From: Desulfoluna limicola
GTDB taxonomy: Bacteria > Desulfobacterota > Desulfobacteria > Desulfobacterales > Desulfolunaceae
Length of the DNA stretch: 64,000 bases
Reading direction: 5' to 3'
NCBI RefSeq assembly: GCF_021654575.1
Contig: NZ_AP024488.1
Coordinates: 5,297,501 to 5,361,500 of the forward strand
Translations under genes and position numbers: made by a program
The notes under the pieces: generated by a model
What the model was told of the DNA's origin: nothing
Seen by the model: only the letters and a program-made list of their open reading frames with translations
Database searches by the model: none
Shown here: positions 9,288 through 19,136 of the stretch, one piece after another
Layout of the letters: each line of letters opens with the position of its first letter
How positions within the stretch are numbered: the stretch's first letter is position 1

Positions 9288-11792
9288 TCAAGGCCGTGCA
9301 GGGGGGAATGAGGAAGAGAAAGGAACTGAGGGCGTTAGAAAGGTCGAGACCGACAGTGAGACCCCGTCAGACTCGATGGTGACAGCGCCGTGGCGGTCGG
9401 TTCTGTAAAGGGCGCACCCGGCCTTGGTGTACCGGGCCATCACCTTGTCGTGGGGAAGCCCGTAGCGGTTGTTTTGACCTGCCGATACAACGGCGATGGA
9501 CGGGTGGACCCTTGCCAGAAACTCGGGCGTGCTGGAACTGGTGCTGCCGTGGTGGGGGATGAGGATGACGTCCGCTTGCAGTGCCTCTTTGGCTTCAGCC
9601 ACAAGACGGGACTCCGCCTGTTTCATGATGTCTCCGGTGAGGAGTATGCGATGGCCGCCGTACTCCAACAGGAGAACCAGCGAATTGTTGTTGACGGAGC
9701 CCTTGCCGGTAAACTGGGATGGAGCCACGGAAGGGTGAAGGCAGGTGACACGGACCCCCTCCACAAGCATGGGAGAGGACTGGGAGGTGAGCAGGATCCT
9801 TTGGGGACCGCATTGGGATGCAGTCTCGCAGAACCGGTCCCACAACTCCCCGTTTCCTGCATGGGGGCTTGTGATGAGTGTGTGTACGGTGAACCGTTTC
9901 AGGATGTGGAGCAGCCCTCCCATGTGGTCGCTTTCCGGGTGGGTGAGGACCACGGCATCCAGGGTTGTGATCTGAGATGTTTGAAGGTAGGGGGCCACGG
10001 CAAATTGGCCGACATCGTATCCTCCCGGCCAGGCAAACCCGCCGTCAATCAGCCACCTTTTGCCTCCGGGAAAGGCCACCACCGTGGCGGAGCCGTGGCC
10101 CACGTCCAGAACCGTAACCTGAAGGGACGTGTTGTGGTGGCGCTCTTTTATCCCTTTTACGGCCGTTCCGCCGAGGAGGAGCAGGCACAGGAGGGCGACT
10201 CCCACAGGTCCCCGTTGCCTCCCTGCCGGTGAGAGTAGCAGAGAGAAGAGCAGCAGAAGAACGAGCAGGGTTGTGGCAAGGCCTGGGCGGGGGAGGGTAA
10301 GAAAGCCTCCGGGAAGGGTTGAGAAGAAGGTGGCTATTCCGATGGCGGCCTCCCCAGCGCACCCTGCCAGGAGAAAAAGAAGGCCTGCAAGGGGAGGTGC
10401 GATGGGGAGAATAAGGACCCCAAGCAAGCCAGGAAGGACCACGGCAAAACTTACGATGGGAACCAGAACCAGGTTGGCGAGGAGGCCGACGGGGGCTGCA
10501 TAGCCAAAGTGGTACCAGACCAGGGGGGCCGTTCCGAAAGAGGCGAAGGAAGGGGGGATGATGAATGTGAGAATTCGTTGCTGAATCGATGGGGGACCAT
10601 TGATCATAGGTTTTCTGCGAAGCTGGACGAGGCTGGCAAGAATGGCTGCGACGGCGGCAAAGGAGAGCTGAAAGGAGACAGCAAAAAGGGCCGGGGGGTG
10701 AATGCCGAGGATGACAAGGGCAGCCAGGGCAAGGGTGGTGGGAAGGTCGGCCTCTTCATGGAGGGTAAGGGCCCCCAGAAAGAGAGAGGCCGCAATGAGA
10801 GCACGCTGGGTCGAAGGGGCCACTCCCGATAGCAGGGCATAGAGGAGCACCGGAACCAGGGTGGCGGCAGCCGTCAGGACTTGGGTGTGGCCTTTGATGA
10901 GAGGGCGCTCCCAGAAGGAGAGAAGGTGTCTGAACAGAAAGAAAAAGAGGGTGGTGACCATGCCCAGGTGAAGCCCTGAGATAGCCAGGAGGTGTGCGGT
11001 GCCGGTTTGGGTGAACAGGTCCCGCAGGGGGGGGGAAATATGAGAACGGTTGCCGGTGATGAGGGCGGCGAGAAGAGCCCCGGAGCGTGCCGTGGGGGCA
11101 TGGGTGAACAGGGCCTGCTCAATGTTGCGCCTCGCGTGATAAAGGGTTGTTTTCCAGCCGTACACCGACGAGGCCGGCAGAAGGGTGATGTCGCTGGCTT
11201 TCACCACCGCCCAGGCCGCGATTCCCTTGTGGGCCATATGCTCTCTGTAGTCAAAGCGGCCCGGGTTGTTGAAGTTGGTAAAGGGACGAAGGCGGCAGGT
11301 GGCTGTAAGCCGCATCCCTTCAGCGGCAGGCAGGGCACCTCCCCCTTTGATGATAAGCCGGATGCCGGAATGGGGAGGCGAAAGGCCGGGCTCATCTGCG
11401 AAACCGACATCCCGAAGGGTGCACCGTAAGTCATTCCCTTTTATCTCTATGCCCTCGATGCGGCCTGTGAGTGGTTGGGGGGAGGGGCTCAGAACCGGCG
11501 GTGCATCGGTCCATGGAGAGATGAGATGGGCCCCGGCAAGGGCAGACAGCGGAATCAGGGCGGCAAGGAGGGGGCGCTTGGGGACCACCAGTATGGCGAC
11601 GGTTGTGAGGGCCAAGAGAATCCCTGCCGAGATATTGTACGGGAGACCGGAACGGCCCAGAAGGATTCCCGCCACAAGCCCTGCGAGCATGAGGAGCAGA
11701 GGGCGCCTTGCAAGGCCGGTTGAGGCGGGAAAGAGGAAGAGAACCGTTTCCCTTACCTTGCGGGTATGGTACAATAAAGTCCTTCCAAACAT
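9288..11792 (-). CDS. comEC: ComEC/Rec2-family DNA-uptake channel protein
   Basis: ComEC forms the inner-membrane channel for single-stranded DNA during natural transformation. The product (about 834 residues) has N-terminal membrane helices, an OB-like periplasmic domain (residues about 90-200), and the Competence domain with many membrane helices including HLLAISGLHLGM. A C-terminal metallo-beta-lactamase domain carries LDVGHGSATVV, HPESDHMGG and IPHHGSTSS. The start is uncertain: ATG 11792 or ATG 11876, neither with a strong ribosome site. The coding strand has a run of nine C (+ strand G at 11027-11035), a possible slippage site. No other competence genes are nearby, so transformation ability is not shown. 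Confidence 0.9.
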   Translation of the reverse strand: MFGRTLLYHTRKVRETVLFLFPASTGLARRPLLLMLAGLVAGILLGRSGLPYNISAGILLALTTVAILVVPKRPLLAALIPLSALAGAHLISPWTDAPPVLSPSPQPLTGRIEGIEIKGNDLRCTLRDVGFADEPGLSPPHSGIRLIIKGGGALPAAEGMRLTATCRLRPFTNFNNPGRFDYREHMAHKGIAAWAVVKASDITLLPASSVYGWKTTLYHARRNIEQALFTHAPTARSGALLAALITGNRSHISPPLRDLFTQTGTAHLLAISGLHLGMVTTLFFFLFRHLLSFWERPLIKGHTQVLTAAATLVPVLLYALLSGVAPSTQRALIAASLFLGALTLHEEADLPTTLALAALVILGIHPPALFAVSFQLSFAAVAAILASLVQLRRKPMINGPPSIQQRILTFIIPPSFASFGTAPLVWYHFGYAAPVGLLANLVLVPIVSFAVVLPGLLGVLILPIAPPLAGLLFLLAGCAGEAAIGIATFFSTLPGGFLTLPRPGLATTLLVLLLLFSLLLSPAGRQRGPVGVALLCLLLLGGTAVKGIKERHHNTSLQVTVLDVGHGSATVVAFPGGKRWLIDGGFAWPGGYDVGQFAVAPYLQTSQITTLDAVVLTHPESDHMGGLLHILKRFTVHTLITSPHAGNGELWDRFCETASQCGPQRILLTSQSSPMLVEGVRVTCLHPSVAPSQFTGKGSVNNNSLVLLLEYGGHRILLTGDIMKQAESRLVAEAKEALQADVILIPHHGSTSSSTPEFLARVHPSIAVVSAGQNNRYGLPHDKVMARYTKAGCALYRTDRHGAVTIESDGVSLSVSTFLTPSVPFSSSFPPARP

Positions 11793-12071
11793 AACGTATC
11801 TATACCTGCTTTCATCTGTTTGACATTCCCGGAATCCGTTCGCTTCATGCCTTGAGTTCGGTTCGTTTCCCGACATCTCGACCCGCCTGAGAATTACAAG
11901 ACCTCCTCACATCACCTGCTCTGTTTCGATGAATCAGACCACGGGCTTTGGCATTTTCGCTGAGTAACCGACGTCAACCCGGTCCCTTGGAATGGGCCAG
12001 GGTATGGCTGTCGAATTCATGCCACCAATATTCATTTTTCGCCCGGATCGGGCCGAATACGTGAGGTATGT

Positions 12072-12464
12072 ATGGGTGATTTACGCCATTGTGACCGTTT
12101 TCTCCCCAAGCGGGGAGCCTATATCGTCTTCTCCCCGTCGTTTACGCGAAGGGGCCCCCTTATCAATATCAGTCGAGAGGGCCTCTCCTGCATCTACTAT
12201 GTCAACGACACCATGGATGCACGGAGTATGGATACTTGTGTGAACATACGGTATGGCAATTTCTTTTTGGGGAGCTTGCCCTTTCGGATCATTTCGGACA
12301 AGCGTATCGGCACGGGGCGCTTTGGGCCCTTTAAGATGGTGCGACAGCGTTCGCTGATATTTGAGGCATTGTCGGTGAGTCAGGTGGTTCAGGTGGACTA
12401 CTTCATACAGAATTTTACCCGCTTGAAGTATGACTTTCTTGAGGGCCCCTCCGCCTACAGGTAA
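12072..12464 (+). CDS. Small PilZ-like domain protein
   Basis: This 130-residue cytoplasmic protein has RGAYIVFSP followed by PLINISREGLSC. That resembles the strand pattern and D/NxSxxG motif of PilZ (cyclic di-GMP receptor) domains; the RxxxR arginines are less clear. GTGAGG precedes the ATG at 12072. It is divergent from comEC and convergent with murA, whose stop is 25 nt away. No terminator with a T-tract separates the convergent pair. Function beyond possible c-di-GMP binding is unknown. The 279 bp upstream hold no recognised feature. Confidence 0.6.
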   Translation: MGDLRHCDRFLPKRGAYIVFSPSFTRRGPLINISREGLSCIYYVNDTMDARSMDTCVNIRYGNFFLGSLPFRIISDKRIGTGRFGPFKMVRQRSLIFEALSVSQVVQVDYFIQNFTRLKYDFLEGPSAYR

Positions 12465-12488
12465 CCTGCGGCGAAAGGACCCGAAGGG

Positions 12489-13745
12489 TTATTCCTTGAC
12501 GCGTTCGATGGTGGCTCCCAGGCCGCGGAGCTTGGTTTCAATGTTCTCATAGCCACGGTCAAGGTGGTAGACACGGTTGACCACTGTTTCACCTTTTGCC
12601 ACGAGGCCCGATAATATCAGGGATGCGCTGGCTCTTAAGTCGGATGCCATCACCTGGGCTCCGGAGAGTTCCTTTACTCCTTTTACCGTAGCGACGTCGT
12701 TGCCCTTGAGCACGATGTCCGCCCCCATCCGTTTCAGTTCTGAAACGTGGATAAATCGATTCTCAAAAATGGTCTCGTGGATGACGCTGGCTCCCTCGGC
12801 GCGCGTGAGCATGGCCATGAACTGTGCCTGCATGTCCGTGGGGAAGCCGGGGTAGGGTGCTGTGCGGATATCAACGCTTTTGATGGTCTTCGGCCCGATG
12901 ACGCGAACCGAGCGCTCGCCCACCTCAAGGGTGGCCCCCACCTCCTCGAGTTTGCTCAGGGTGTGCTCCATGTGCTCGGGGGCGCAGGCTTCCACCACCA
13001 CATCGCCGCCTGTCATGGCTGCTGCCACCATAAAGGTGCCCGCCTCGATGCGGTCGGGAATGATTTCCGTATCCGTCGGGGTGAGGTCGGTAACGCCGGT
13101 GATGGTGATCTCGGGGGTACCTGCCCCCTTCACCTTGGCCCCCATGGCGTTGAGCACATCGGCCAGGGCAATGATTTCAGGCTCTCGGGCGGCGTTGGAG
13201 AGAATGGTGACGCCATCAGCCAGGGTGGCGGCCATCATCAGGTTTTCTGTGGCCCCGACGGAGACGGTGTCAAAGACGATGCGGGCCCCTTTCAGGCGCT
13301 TTGCCACGGCTTCCACGTACCCATGTTCAAGGGTAATGGCAGCTCCCATGGCTTCGAGGCCCTTCAGGTGAAGGTCGATGGGGCGGTCGCCGATGGCACA
13401 GCCACCGGGCATGGATACTTTGGCCCGGCCCATGCGGGCCACCAGGGGGCCAAGCACGAGGATGGACGCGCGCATTTTGCGTACCAGGTCATAAGGGGCT
13501 TCCACGCAGCTGATGGTGGTTGCATCGATGGTCACGGCATCGGCGCTTCGGGTGACGTCGGCGCCCAGCTCGGAAAGGAGGCTCAGGATGCTGTGAATGT
13601 CCATGAGGCCTGGAACATTTCGAAAGGTGGTCTTTCCTCCCACAAGAAGGGAAGAGACCAGAACCGGGAGGGCGGCATTCTTGGAGCCGCTGACTCGGAC
13701 ATGTCCGTGGAGAGGGGCGCCCCCTCTGACAACAATTTTATCCAT
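12489..13745 (-). CDS. murA: UDP-N-acetylglucosamine 1-carboxyvinyltransferase
   Basis: MurA transfers enolpyruvate from PEP to UDP-GlcNAc, the first committed step of peptidoglycan synthesis, in the cytoplasm. The 418-residue protein matches the family length. It has the N-terminal [20 protein letters not shown] motif and the catalytic loop [10 protein letters not shown] with Cys116, equivalent to the fosfomycin-target cysteine of E. coli MurA. The EPSP-synthase double-barrel pattern continues to the end ([19 protein letters not shown]). The ATG at 13745 begins at the conserved MDKIVVRGG; the longer reading to 13790 is not conserved. Retention of Cys116 predicts fosfomycin sensitivity of the enzyme. 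Confidence 0.97.
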   Translation of the reverse strand: MDKIVVRGGAPLHGHVRVSGSKNAALPVLVSSLLVGGKTTFRNVPGLMDIHSILSLLSELGADVTRSADAVTIDATTISCVEAPYDLVRKMRASILVLGPLVARMGRAKVSMPGGCAIGDRPIDLHLKGLEAMGAAITLEHGYVEAVAKRLKGARIVFDTVSVGATENLMMAATLADGVTILSNAAREPEIIALADVLNAMGAKVKGAGTPEITITGVTDLTPTDTEIIPDRIEAGTFMVAAAMTGGDVVVEACAPEHMEHTLSKLEEVGATLEVGERSVRVIGPKTIKSVDIRTAPYPGFPTDMQAQFMAMLTRAEGASVIHETIFENRFIHVSELKRMGADIVLKGNDVATVKGVKELSGAQVMASDLRASASLILSGLVAKGETVVNRVYHLDRGYENIETKLRGLGATIERVKE

Positions 13746-14183
13746 AGGATTCTCTCTGCTGGCGTTGCAAAAAGCCAATGCACCCGGCAACCGTGCCCCA
13801 TGTCGCGGACACCCTTACCCGGAGAACATGATGCCGTTTCGGGACACGCTGGCGTTGGCTTTTTACGCGCGCATTATCTTTGTCGGCAGGTGCTGCCGAG
13901 TGATGTCGTATGGGGGGTGGGTTCAGCTGGTGATGGTGTACCTGGAATCCGGCTGTGACTCACGATCATGACCCCTTTAAGGGGGGTACCTGAAAGGTCC
14001 ATGGAACAGCGGGTCCGGGGTGGCGCATGAACGTTTTCCCCTTGATGGTTGACAATGGGATACCAACCTGGAAAAGGGGGTATCCGCGGCCATAGTTCCG
14101 GCCACGATATACCATGGCAGGGGACAAAGCAATGCCCCATTTGCGCCGGATGGCCAGGGGGTTGGGAAGAATAAACCCGTTTA
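13746..14183. other. Intergenic region without recognised gene
   Basis: These 438 bp lie between murA and the histidine-kinase gene. Open frames are present on both strands but none resembles a protein family or has a good ribosome site. A short dyad (GACCCCTTTAAGGGGG around 13970-13985) is visible. No member of the GGAGGC element family is present. Confidence 0.5.
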
Positions 14184-15923
14184 TTATCTGATGGATCCCG
14201 CTTCTTTGTATATCTCTTCGAGTTCCTGCTCACTCATATTGAAGGGGACCCGAATGACAAGGGCCGTGCCTTCGCCGGGGCTTGTGATGATTCGAAGGCG
14301 TCCGCCCATGAGAAGCACCCGCTCCTCCATGCTGTGAAGGCCCATGCATTTCGTGTCCTGATTTTCTCCTTTCTTCATTTCAAATCCGACCCCGTTGTCT
14401 TCCACTCGCATGATGATGTCGGGGAAGGAGGCCACAAGGCGAAGCACCACCTGACCGGCGTTGGCATGTTTCAGCACATTGCTCAGGGCTTCCTGCACAA
14501 GCCGGTAGAGGTTGATCTCTGTGTCGGAGTCGATGGGGATGCCGTTGAGCCCCGCAGAGAAGAAGTCCACCTCAATGCCGGTTTTTCGTTGAAAATCTTC
14601 ACAGTACCGGAAGAGAGCCGTGGGAAGTCCCAACTCATCCAATATCGGAGGCCTGAGTTCATACGCGATGGTTTTTACAGCCTCGATGCATTCCTGAAGG
14701 ACGCTGGAGACTTCTCGGACCTTGGCACGGAGTACCGAGGCTGGGATGGGGCCGTCCAGCAGGCTGCTGCAGGTGATCTTCAGGGATGACAGGTCCTGCG
14801 CCACGCTGTCGTGAAGGTCACGGGCTATACGTCTTCGCTCCTCCTCCTGAACCTGGATGATTTTCCGGGTGAGGTGCTTAATCTGGTTTTCAGCCCTGGA
14901 AAAGTCGGTGATGTCATTAACGGTGGTGAGGGCGTACTGGTCATGGGACAGGGTAATGCGTCGAGAGGAGAGCAGAACAGATCGGCTCTGCCCGTCACGG
15001 GTGCGAAAGAGGCACTGGAAGTTGTTGACCCACCGGTGGGTGCGCATGATCGTGAAGTATGCCTCCCAGGCGGAAGGGTCCTGCCAGAGGCCGACCTCCA
15101 GGGGTGTTTTGTTGGTCACCTCGTCGCGGGAGTACCCGAATTGGGCTGAGAAGATGGCGTTTACATGACTGAATTTTCCGCTGTAAAGGCTGTTGATGGC
15201 AATGGGGTTGGGGCTGGTTTGAAATGCCTGGCGGTAGATCTCTTTTTTGGCCTTGATGGCCTTGATATGGCTTCCCTGCTCAAGGAGCCCTTTTTCCAGT
15301 TTTCTGTTTTTCTGGTGCAGGTCGCGGGCCTTTTTGTCCATTTCGACAACGCTTGATGAGAGTCGGGAGAGCCAGACTCGTGTTTTTTCTGTGACCAGGG
15401 TGGCGATGAGAAAGTAGATCAGGGCCAAAGCGGCGATGATCTGGCCCTGAAATGATTGTGAGACAATGCCCCAGGCGATGACGGGAAAGAGAAAGATGCC
15501 CGTATAGATTTTTGTGGAGGTCGAGGGGAGGACACTGAAGGTTGGGGTGATGCTGACGACGGCTCCCGAGCAGAAAATGACCAGGTAGCCCGGCCAGACC
15601 AGGTCGTAGCGGTTCAGGACGAAACCGGCAAAGATGACCCAGGTTATGGCGGACAGGTAGTTGAGACTGAGGCACCACCGGTGTGCTGTTCGTGTGTCGA
15701 TGCGGCCAAGGAAAAAGAACGCTCCTCCGATGAGCATGCGGCAAACCATGCATGCCGTGATAAGTACCATGAGGCAGGTCGTGGGGATGGGGTGGCGGGC
15801 ATAGAGGTCCGAGGTCCCCATGACGATGGCCATTAGAATCGGAAGGATAGGAGACGCCAGGCTTGAGCGCAGAATGTACTCCACGTCCATGGGCCGTTTG
15901 TGTGGCGTCTTGGTACGTTTCAT
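14184..15923 (-). CDS. Membrane sensor histidine kinase with PAS domain (NarL/DesK type)
   Basis: The 579-residue protein starts with about six membrane helices (residues 20-190). A coiled linker follows (about 195-230), then a PAS domain (about 235-345, ending in the usual VNDITDFSRAE). The HisKA_3 dimerisation domain has EERRRIARDLHDSVAQDL with the phospho-acceptor His371. The HATPase domain shows VEDNGVGFEM and MEERVLLMGG. Kinases of this type pair with NarL/LuxR-type response regulators. None is encoded next to it, so it is an orphan in this window. The start has no clear Shine-Dalgarno. A candidate promoter lies about 140 bp upstream. The signal is unknown. Confidence 0.9.
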   Translation of the reverse strand: MKRTKTPHKRPMDVEYILRSSLASPILPILMAIVMGTSDLYARHPIPTTCLMVLITACMVCRMLIGGAFFFLGRIDTRTAHRWCLSLNYLSAITWVIFAGFVLNRYDLVWPGYLVIFCSGAVVSITPTFSVLPSTSTKIYTGIFLFPVIAWGIVSQSFQGQIIAALALIYFLIATLVTEKTRVWLSRLSSSVVEMDKKARDLHQKNRKLEKGLLEQGSHIKAIKAKKEIYRQAFQTSPNPIAINSLYSGKFSHVNAIFSAQFGYSRDEVTNKTPLEVGLWQDPSAWEAYFTIMRTHRWVNNFQCLFRTRDGQSRSVLLSSRRITLSHDQYALTTVNDITDFSRAENQIKHLTRKIIQVQEEERRRIARDLHDSVAQDLSSLKITCSSLLDGPIPASVLRAKVREVSSVLQECIEAVKTIAYELRPPILDELGLPTALFRYCEDFQRKTGIEVDFFSAGLNGIPIDSDTEINLYRLVQEALSNVLKHANAGQVVLRLVASFPDIIMRVEDNGVGFEMKKGENQDTKCMGLHSMEERVLLMGGRLRIITSPGEGTALVIRVPFNMSEQELEEIYKEAGSIR

Positions 15924-16068
15924 GGGGTACTCGCGTGCTGCAACGGCAGCTCAACGCGTGTAGGCTCCAAGGGGAAGGGGCGTAGCCGTTGAGCCGTATC
16001 GCAGAAGTTGGGGGTCAGGTTTTGTTTATGATATCGGCGAATGCGGTATGCGTGTAAATACGGTATGA

Positions 16069-16098
16069 TAGATACTTTGGAAACAAAGTGACTGTCAA
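16069..16098 (-). promoter_or_regulatory. Candidate sigma-70 promoter for the histidine kinase
   Basis: On the minus strand a perfect TTGACA (16098-16093) is followed after 18 bp by TATCTA (16074-16069, three of six matches). It lies about 145 nt upstream of the kinase start. The surrounding 404-bp gap (15924-16327) holds no gene or repeat element that I recognise. Confidence 0.4.
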
Positions 16099-16327
16099 GT
16101 AAAAAGTGATTTGGCCGGGGCTTTGGCGGCGGGCCCCCCGGGGAACCATTCAGTGGATGCCACGGGCGGCTTTGTCGCTGGCAACTGTCTGAAATATTAC
16201 ATAAACATGCCTCTTCTCAAGGGCGGTCGCAATACCGTACCCTCCATTCATTTGCCACAGGGGCTCAAGGTAACCTCACCGTGAGCGCCTGCAGAGCTGA
16301 GCCGTTGCGTTTCCCGCGAGATATGGG

Positions 16328-17293
16328 TCAGCGGGATGCCTTGCCTTCCAGCTCTTCCATGGCCTCTTCCGCTGCTTCGCGAAGGGCATCGTCGCAGGGG
16401 CCCTCTAAAATGCTTTTCAGGGTGACAAGGTGAACGGGGTCACCGGAGAGTCCGGCAACATAAATGATGTCTCCCAGGGCGGAGGGATCAAGGGTATCAC
16501 GCTCTTCAAGAAGGGCCGTGGCGGTTTGGGAGACGACGGATGGGTGGGTTTCAGCGAGCTCTTCCATCACCACCATGGCCCCTAAGCGTACGGACCATTT
16601 TTCATGGGCCAGAAGGGTGTTGAGGGATTTAAAGGGCTTTTTCGCTTCGGCCACCATCGCCGTGACCCGTGAGGCCCCTCCTTCTTCAAGCAACGCACGA
16701 AGGGCATCGGGGCTGAGCTCTTCCGGAGAGCGTCCGGCCACCACCTCCATGACCGATGCCACATCGAACTGACCGCTCCACCTCATGTCTCCGTCGTAGA
16801 TGAGGGTGGGGGCAGCCTTGACGCCTCGTCTTTCCGCTTCCTCGGTGAACAGGGTGCCATCGTAGAGGGAGAGGCGGACATGGGGTGTCATGAGCCCAAG
16901 GGTGATGAGCTGCCGTGCAATGCGCGGGCAAAAAGGGCAGAACTCCGCAACGAAGAGGTCCAGTGTAGCGGGAAGTGCCAGGGTTTCAAGGGGCGCCGCC
17001 AGGTTGGCAGGAACAGACTCCGGGGCCCCCGTCAGGGCGTAGAGGAGGAGGTCCAGCAGCTTTTCTCCGGGAAGGGCGAAAAATCTCAACCCCTGCTCTG
17101 TCTCAAAAAAGGGCAGGGGGGCTTCCCCCTTTTTGATGGTCAGGGCGAGGGTCTCTCCAGCCTTGCCTGCAAGATGTTCTGCAAAGCGTTTCATCTCATC
17201 GCTTGCAGGGGTTCCGGTGGTGTGGAGCGTGAGCACTCGGGGGGTGTCAAGGTCGGTTGCCCAGGAATGGATGGTGGTATTGATATCGGCCAT
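16328..17293 (-). CDS. Tandem thioredoxin-fold protein with CPFC site and helical C-terminal domain
   Basis: Residues 1-105 look like a thioredoxin fold without active cysteines. Residues 106-195 form a second fold with the redox motif C119-P-F-C122 followed by the conserved cis-Pro strand KAAPTLIY. This double-fold layout resembles the N-terminal domain of AhpF and archaeal protein disulfide oxidoreductases. Residues about 215-321 are helical, HEAT-like (SVRLGAMVVMEELAET). The ATG at 17293 has AGAGGAG 8 nt upstream. It probably transfers electrons between thiols in the cytoplasm, but partner proteins are not visible. The C-terminal HEAT-like addition is not part of standard AhpF or PDO. Confidence 0.75.
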   Translation of the reverse strand: MADINTTIHSWATDLDTPRVLTLHTTGTPASDEMKRFAEHLAGKAGETLALTIKKGEAPLPFFETEQGLRFFALPGEKLLDLLLYALTGAPESVPANLAAPLETLALPATLDLFVAEFCPFCPRIARQLITLGLMTPHVRLSLYDGTLFTEEAERRGVKAAPTLIYDGDMRWSGQFDVASVMEVVAGRSPEELSPDALRALLEEGGASRVTAMVAEAKKPFKSLNTLLAHEKWSVRLGAMVVMEELAETHPSVVSQTATALLEERDTLDPSALGDIIYVAGLSGDPVHLVTLKSILEGPCDDALREAAEEAMEELEGKASR

Positions 17294-17398
17294 GGAGAGT
17301 GCTCCTCTGTTCAGTCGACTGGAACCGTGGGAGAAGGGTGAGGCACCCTCCCTCCGGGTTGATTCAGGTCACGATTGGTCACTGCTTAGCTCTATATT

Positions 17399-17440
17399 GG
17401 CTCCGGCGGCCCTGCCGGGGGCCAAGCTGAACCGTTTTCG
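17399..17440 (-). repeat. Partial reverse GGAGGC element
   Basis: GGCTCCGGCGGCCCTGCCGG followed by GGGCCAAGC is the terminal part of the family. The rest of the 393-bp gap (17294-17686) shows no gene. Confidence 0.6.
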
Positions 17441-17686
17441 GGTTTTAAGCCCTTTTCACCTGCAGAGCGGATGGTGGCAGCCGGAAGGTTTTCGGTGCAT
17501 TTGTCATTACCACCTGTGTTACGCACCACAGACTATGTTTCCCGGGTTGGGTTGTCAACCCCCCGGAATGACGGTGAACCACGTGATTTCACATTGACAG
17601 CCGGTGGGGTGGGGTGTAGGCAGTGAAGAGGCGAACGAAGGGAAGACACAGGCAATGGGTGAAGGCTGCTAAGAGAAGGACAACCG

Positions 17687-18679
17687 ATGGACGATCTGGA
17701 ATCGAAAAAAGGTGATGGGTATCTGGTTGAGGTGAACCAGAAAGGTGTGGTGGAGAAGCACCGCTACAGTGATCGTGAAAAGGCCTTTGAAGAGATCCGG
17801 AACATGCCGGCGGAGGAGAACCTGACTGTGGCTGAAGTGAACACGGGCCGGACCCTTCTGGTGGAGAAGAAAACGTCGGCTGAAAAGCCGCAACAGAGGG
17901 CTGGCGGCCCAGCAGACCCCCAGCCTCATGCATCGCGTCGGGGCGGGGCTTTGAAACGAGCCATTCTTTTCGCCACGGGAATAGGCCTGTTGCTTCTGAC
18001 TCCCCTGGTTCTCTTGATGGGAGCCGGCGTGGGGATTTCAACGGCCCCTGATTTTGTCCCGGCCCCCCAGGCCCCGAGGGTGGATGTGGATCTTTCTGCG
18101 CGCCCGGCCCCAGGCCCCGAGCCTGATCCGAAGGCTTTCGAAGCATTGGCAGTGCCCCCACTCCTTGGAACAGGCATTGCCGCCATGCTTTCCGCGGAAC
18201 CGGGGAAGACCGATTCCTCTGACTTTTATCCTTACACCGTCCATGCGGGGTCGTTTCGGAGCAGTGAGCGGGCCGCGGTGCAGGTGGAGGCGCTTCGTGA
18301 AAAGGGACAGGCCGCCTTTGCCGCGTATGTGGAGATCCCCGGCATGGGGGGATGGGTCCGGGTCTTTTGCGGAAACCATACCACAAAAGAGGAGGCCCAG
18401 GCGTGCATAGAGGCACTCAAGACGATAGGGGTAACCGATACATCGGTGACCAAGAAATCGGTGGCCCTTGCCGTGGAAAGCCCCCTGCCTCTCGCCGAAG
18501 CTCTGACCCTGGAGAGCAGGCTTTACGCCAAAGGGTTTTCCGCTTATGCCATGCCCCGCCGCCCCAAGGATGACAGGGTGCAGGTTCTCGTCGGTGCCTT
18601 TCAGACGGAGAGCCGTGCCAAAGAGATGCTGGAACGCCTCACGGAAGAAGGGTTTCAGGCCAAAGCTGTTAAACGATGA
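17687..18679 (+). CDS. Membrane-anchored protein with two SPOR domains
   Basis: The 330-residue protein has a cytoplasmic N-terminus of about 88 residues. One membrane helix follows (about 89-112, AILFATGIGLLLLTPLVLL), then a Pro/Ala-rich periplasmic linker. Two SPOR-like repeats are visible (about 187-262, YTVHAGSFRSSERAAVQVE, and about 268-330, VQVLVGAFQTESRAKEML). SPOR domains bind denuded peptidoglycan glycans at the septum, so a role in cell-wall or division-site biology is likely. AGAAGGA precedes the ATG by 7 nt. A strong bidirectional terminator lies 250 bp downstream. Confidence 0.8.
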   Translation: MDDLESKKGDGYLVEVNQKGVVEKHRYSDREKAFEEIRNMPAEENLTVAEVNTGRTLLVEKKTSAEKPQQRAGGPADPQPHASRRGGALKRAILFATGIGLLLLTPLVLLMGAGVGISTAPDFVPAPQAPRVDVDLSARPAPGPEPDPKAFEALAVPPLLGTGIAAMLSAEPGKTDSSDFYPYTVHAGSFRSSERAAVQVEALREKGQAAFAAYVEIPGMGGWVRVFCGNHTTKEEAQACIEALKTIGVTDTSVTKKSVALAVESPLPLAEALTLESRLYAKGFSAYAMPRRPKDDRVQVLVGAFQTESRAKEMLERLTEEGFQAKAVKR

Positions 18680-18696
18680 AGCACAGGGAAGGGCGG

Positions 18697-18808
18697 AAAA
18701 AGCGTGCCTCCGGCGGCGAGGGTGGCGAAGCCACTTAGGCAAAAAACACCTCGAAAGTGGGTTGCGACTGACCTTACCCCTCGTTCTTCGGAGCAATGTC
18801 AGTCGCGG
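18697..18808 (-). repeat. GGAGGC element, reverse copy
   Basis: AAAAAGCGTGCCTCCGGCGG, then a GTGGCGAAGCCAC hairpin, then AACACCTCGAAAG and a degenerate CTCGTTCTTCGG loop. The terminal end faces the SPOR gene stop 25 nt away. Confidence 0.8.
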
Positions 18809-18927
18809 TTTTTTATAATAGCCCCCTGAGATCTACTTGCAGCCCTTTTCAACCCCATGGTCACCAATGGGACGCTATTGGCATTTTTTCTCCTGGCGGT
18901 TGCTCCACTATTGTCGGACTCAAACTA

Positions 18928-18969
18928 AAAAGGCGTGGGACTCGAAATCGAGTCCCACGCCTTTTTTTG
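18928..18969. terminator. Strong bidirectional rho-independent terminator
   Basis: An 18-bp perfect stem (18928-18945 with 18950-18967, core GGCGTGGGACTCG) closes a 4-nt AAAT loop and is flanked by A5 and T7 tracts. It lies between convergent genes, the SPOR protein (+) and the FAD/Fe-S protein (-). Confidence 0.9.
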
Positions 18970-19047
18970 TTGTACCGTTCAACACTCTGATGGATCAATT
19001 AGCAACCAGGTTTGTCGATGACGGTTATGACGAGCGATATCGTTAGC

Positions 19048-19121
19048 CACGGGCGAAGCCCGTCAGCGAATGCGAACTGCCCGAGGAACGAGGGCCAGGG
19101 AGCATTCGCGAACCTGGAGGC
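19048..19121 (+). repeat. GGAGGC element, forward copy
   Basis: CACGGGCGAAGCCCGT hairpin, then CAGCGAATG, then the loop GAGGAACGA flanked by GCCC and GGGC, then GCATTCGCGAACCTGGAGGC, followed by AAGCTTTTT. The second hairpin is deleted. The end is 16 nt from the stop of the FAD/Fe-S gene. Confidence 0.8.
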
Positions 19122-19136
19122 AAGCTTTTTGATTGT

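Noticed and set aside
12747-13958. Plus-strand open frame of 403 codons over murA
   Set aside because: It is antisense to murA and its Gly/His/Asp-rich composition mirrors the complementary codons.
13874-14233. Minus-strand 119-codon frame overlapping the histidine kinase 3' end
   Set aside because: No ribosome site, Pro/Ser/Arg-rich composition and no resemblance to a known protein.
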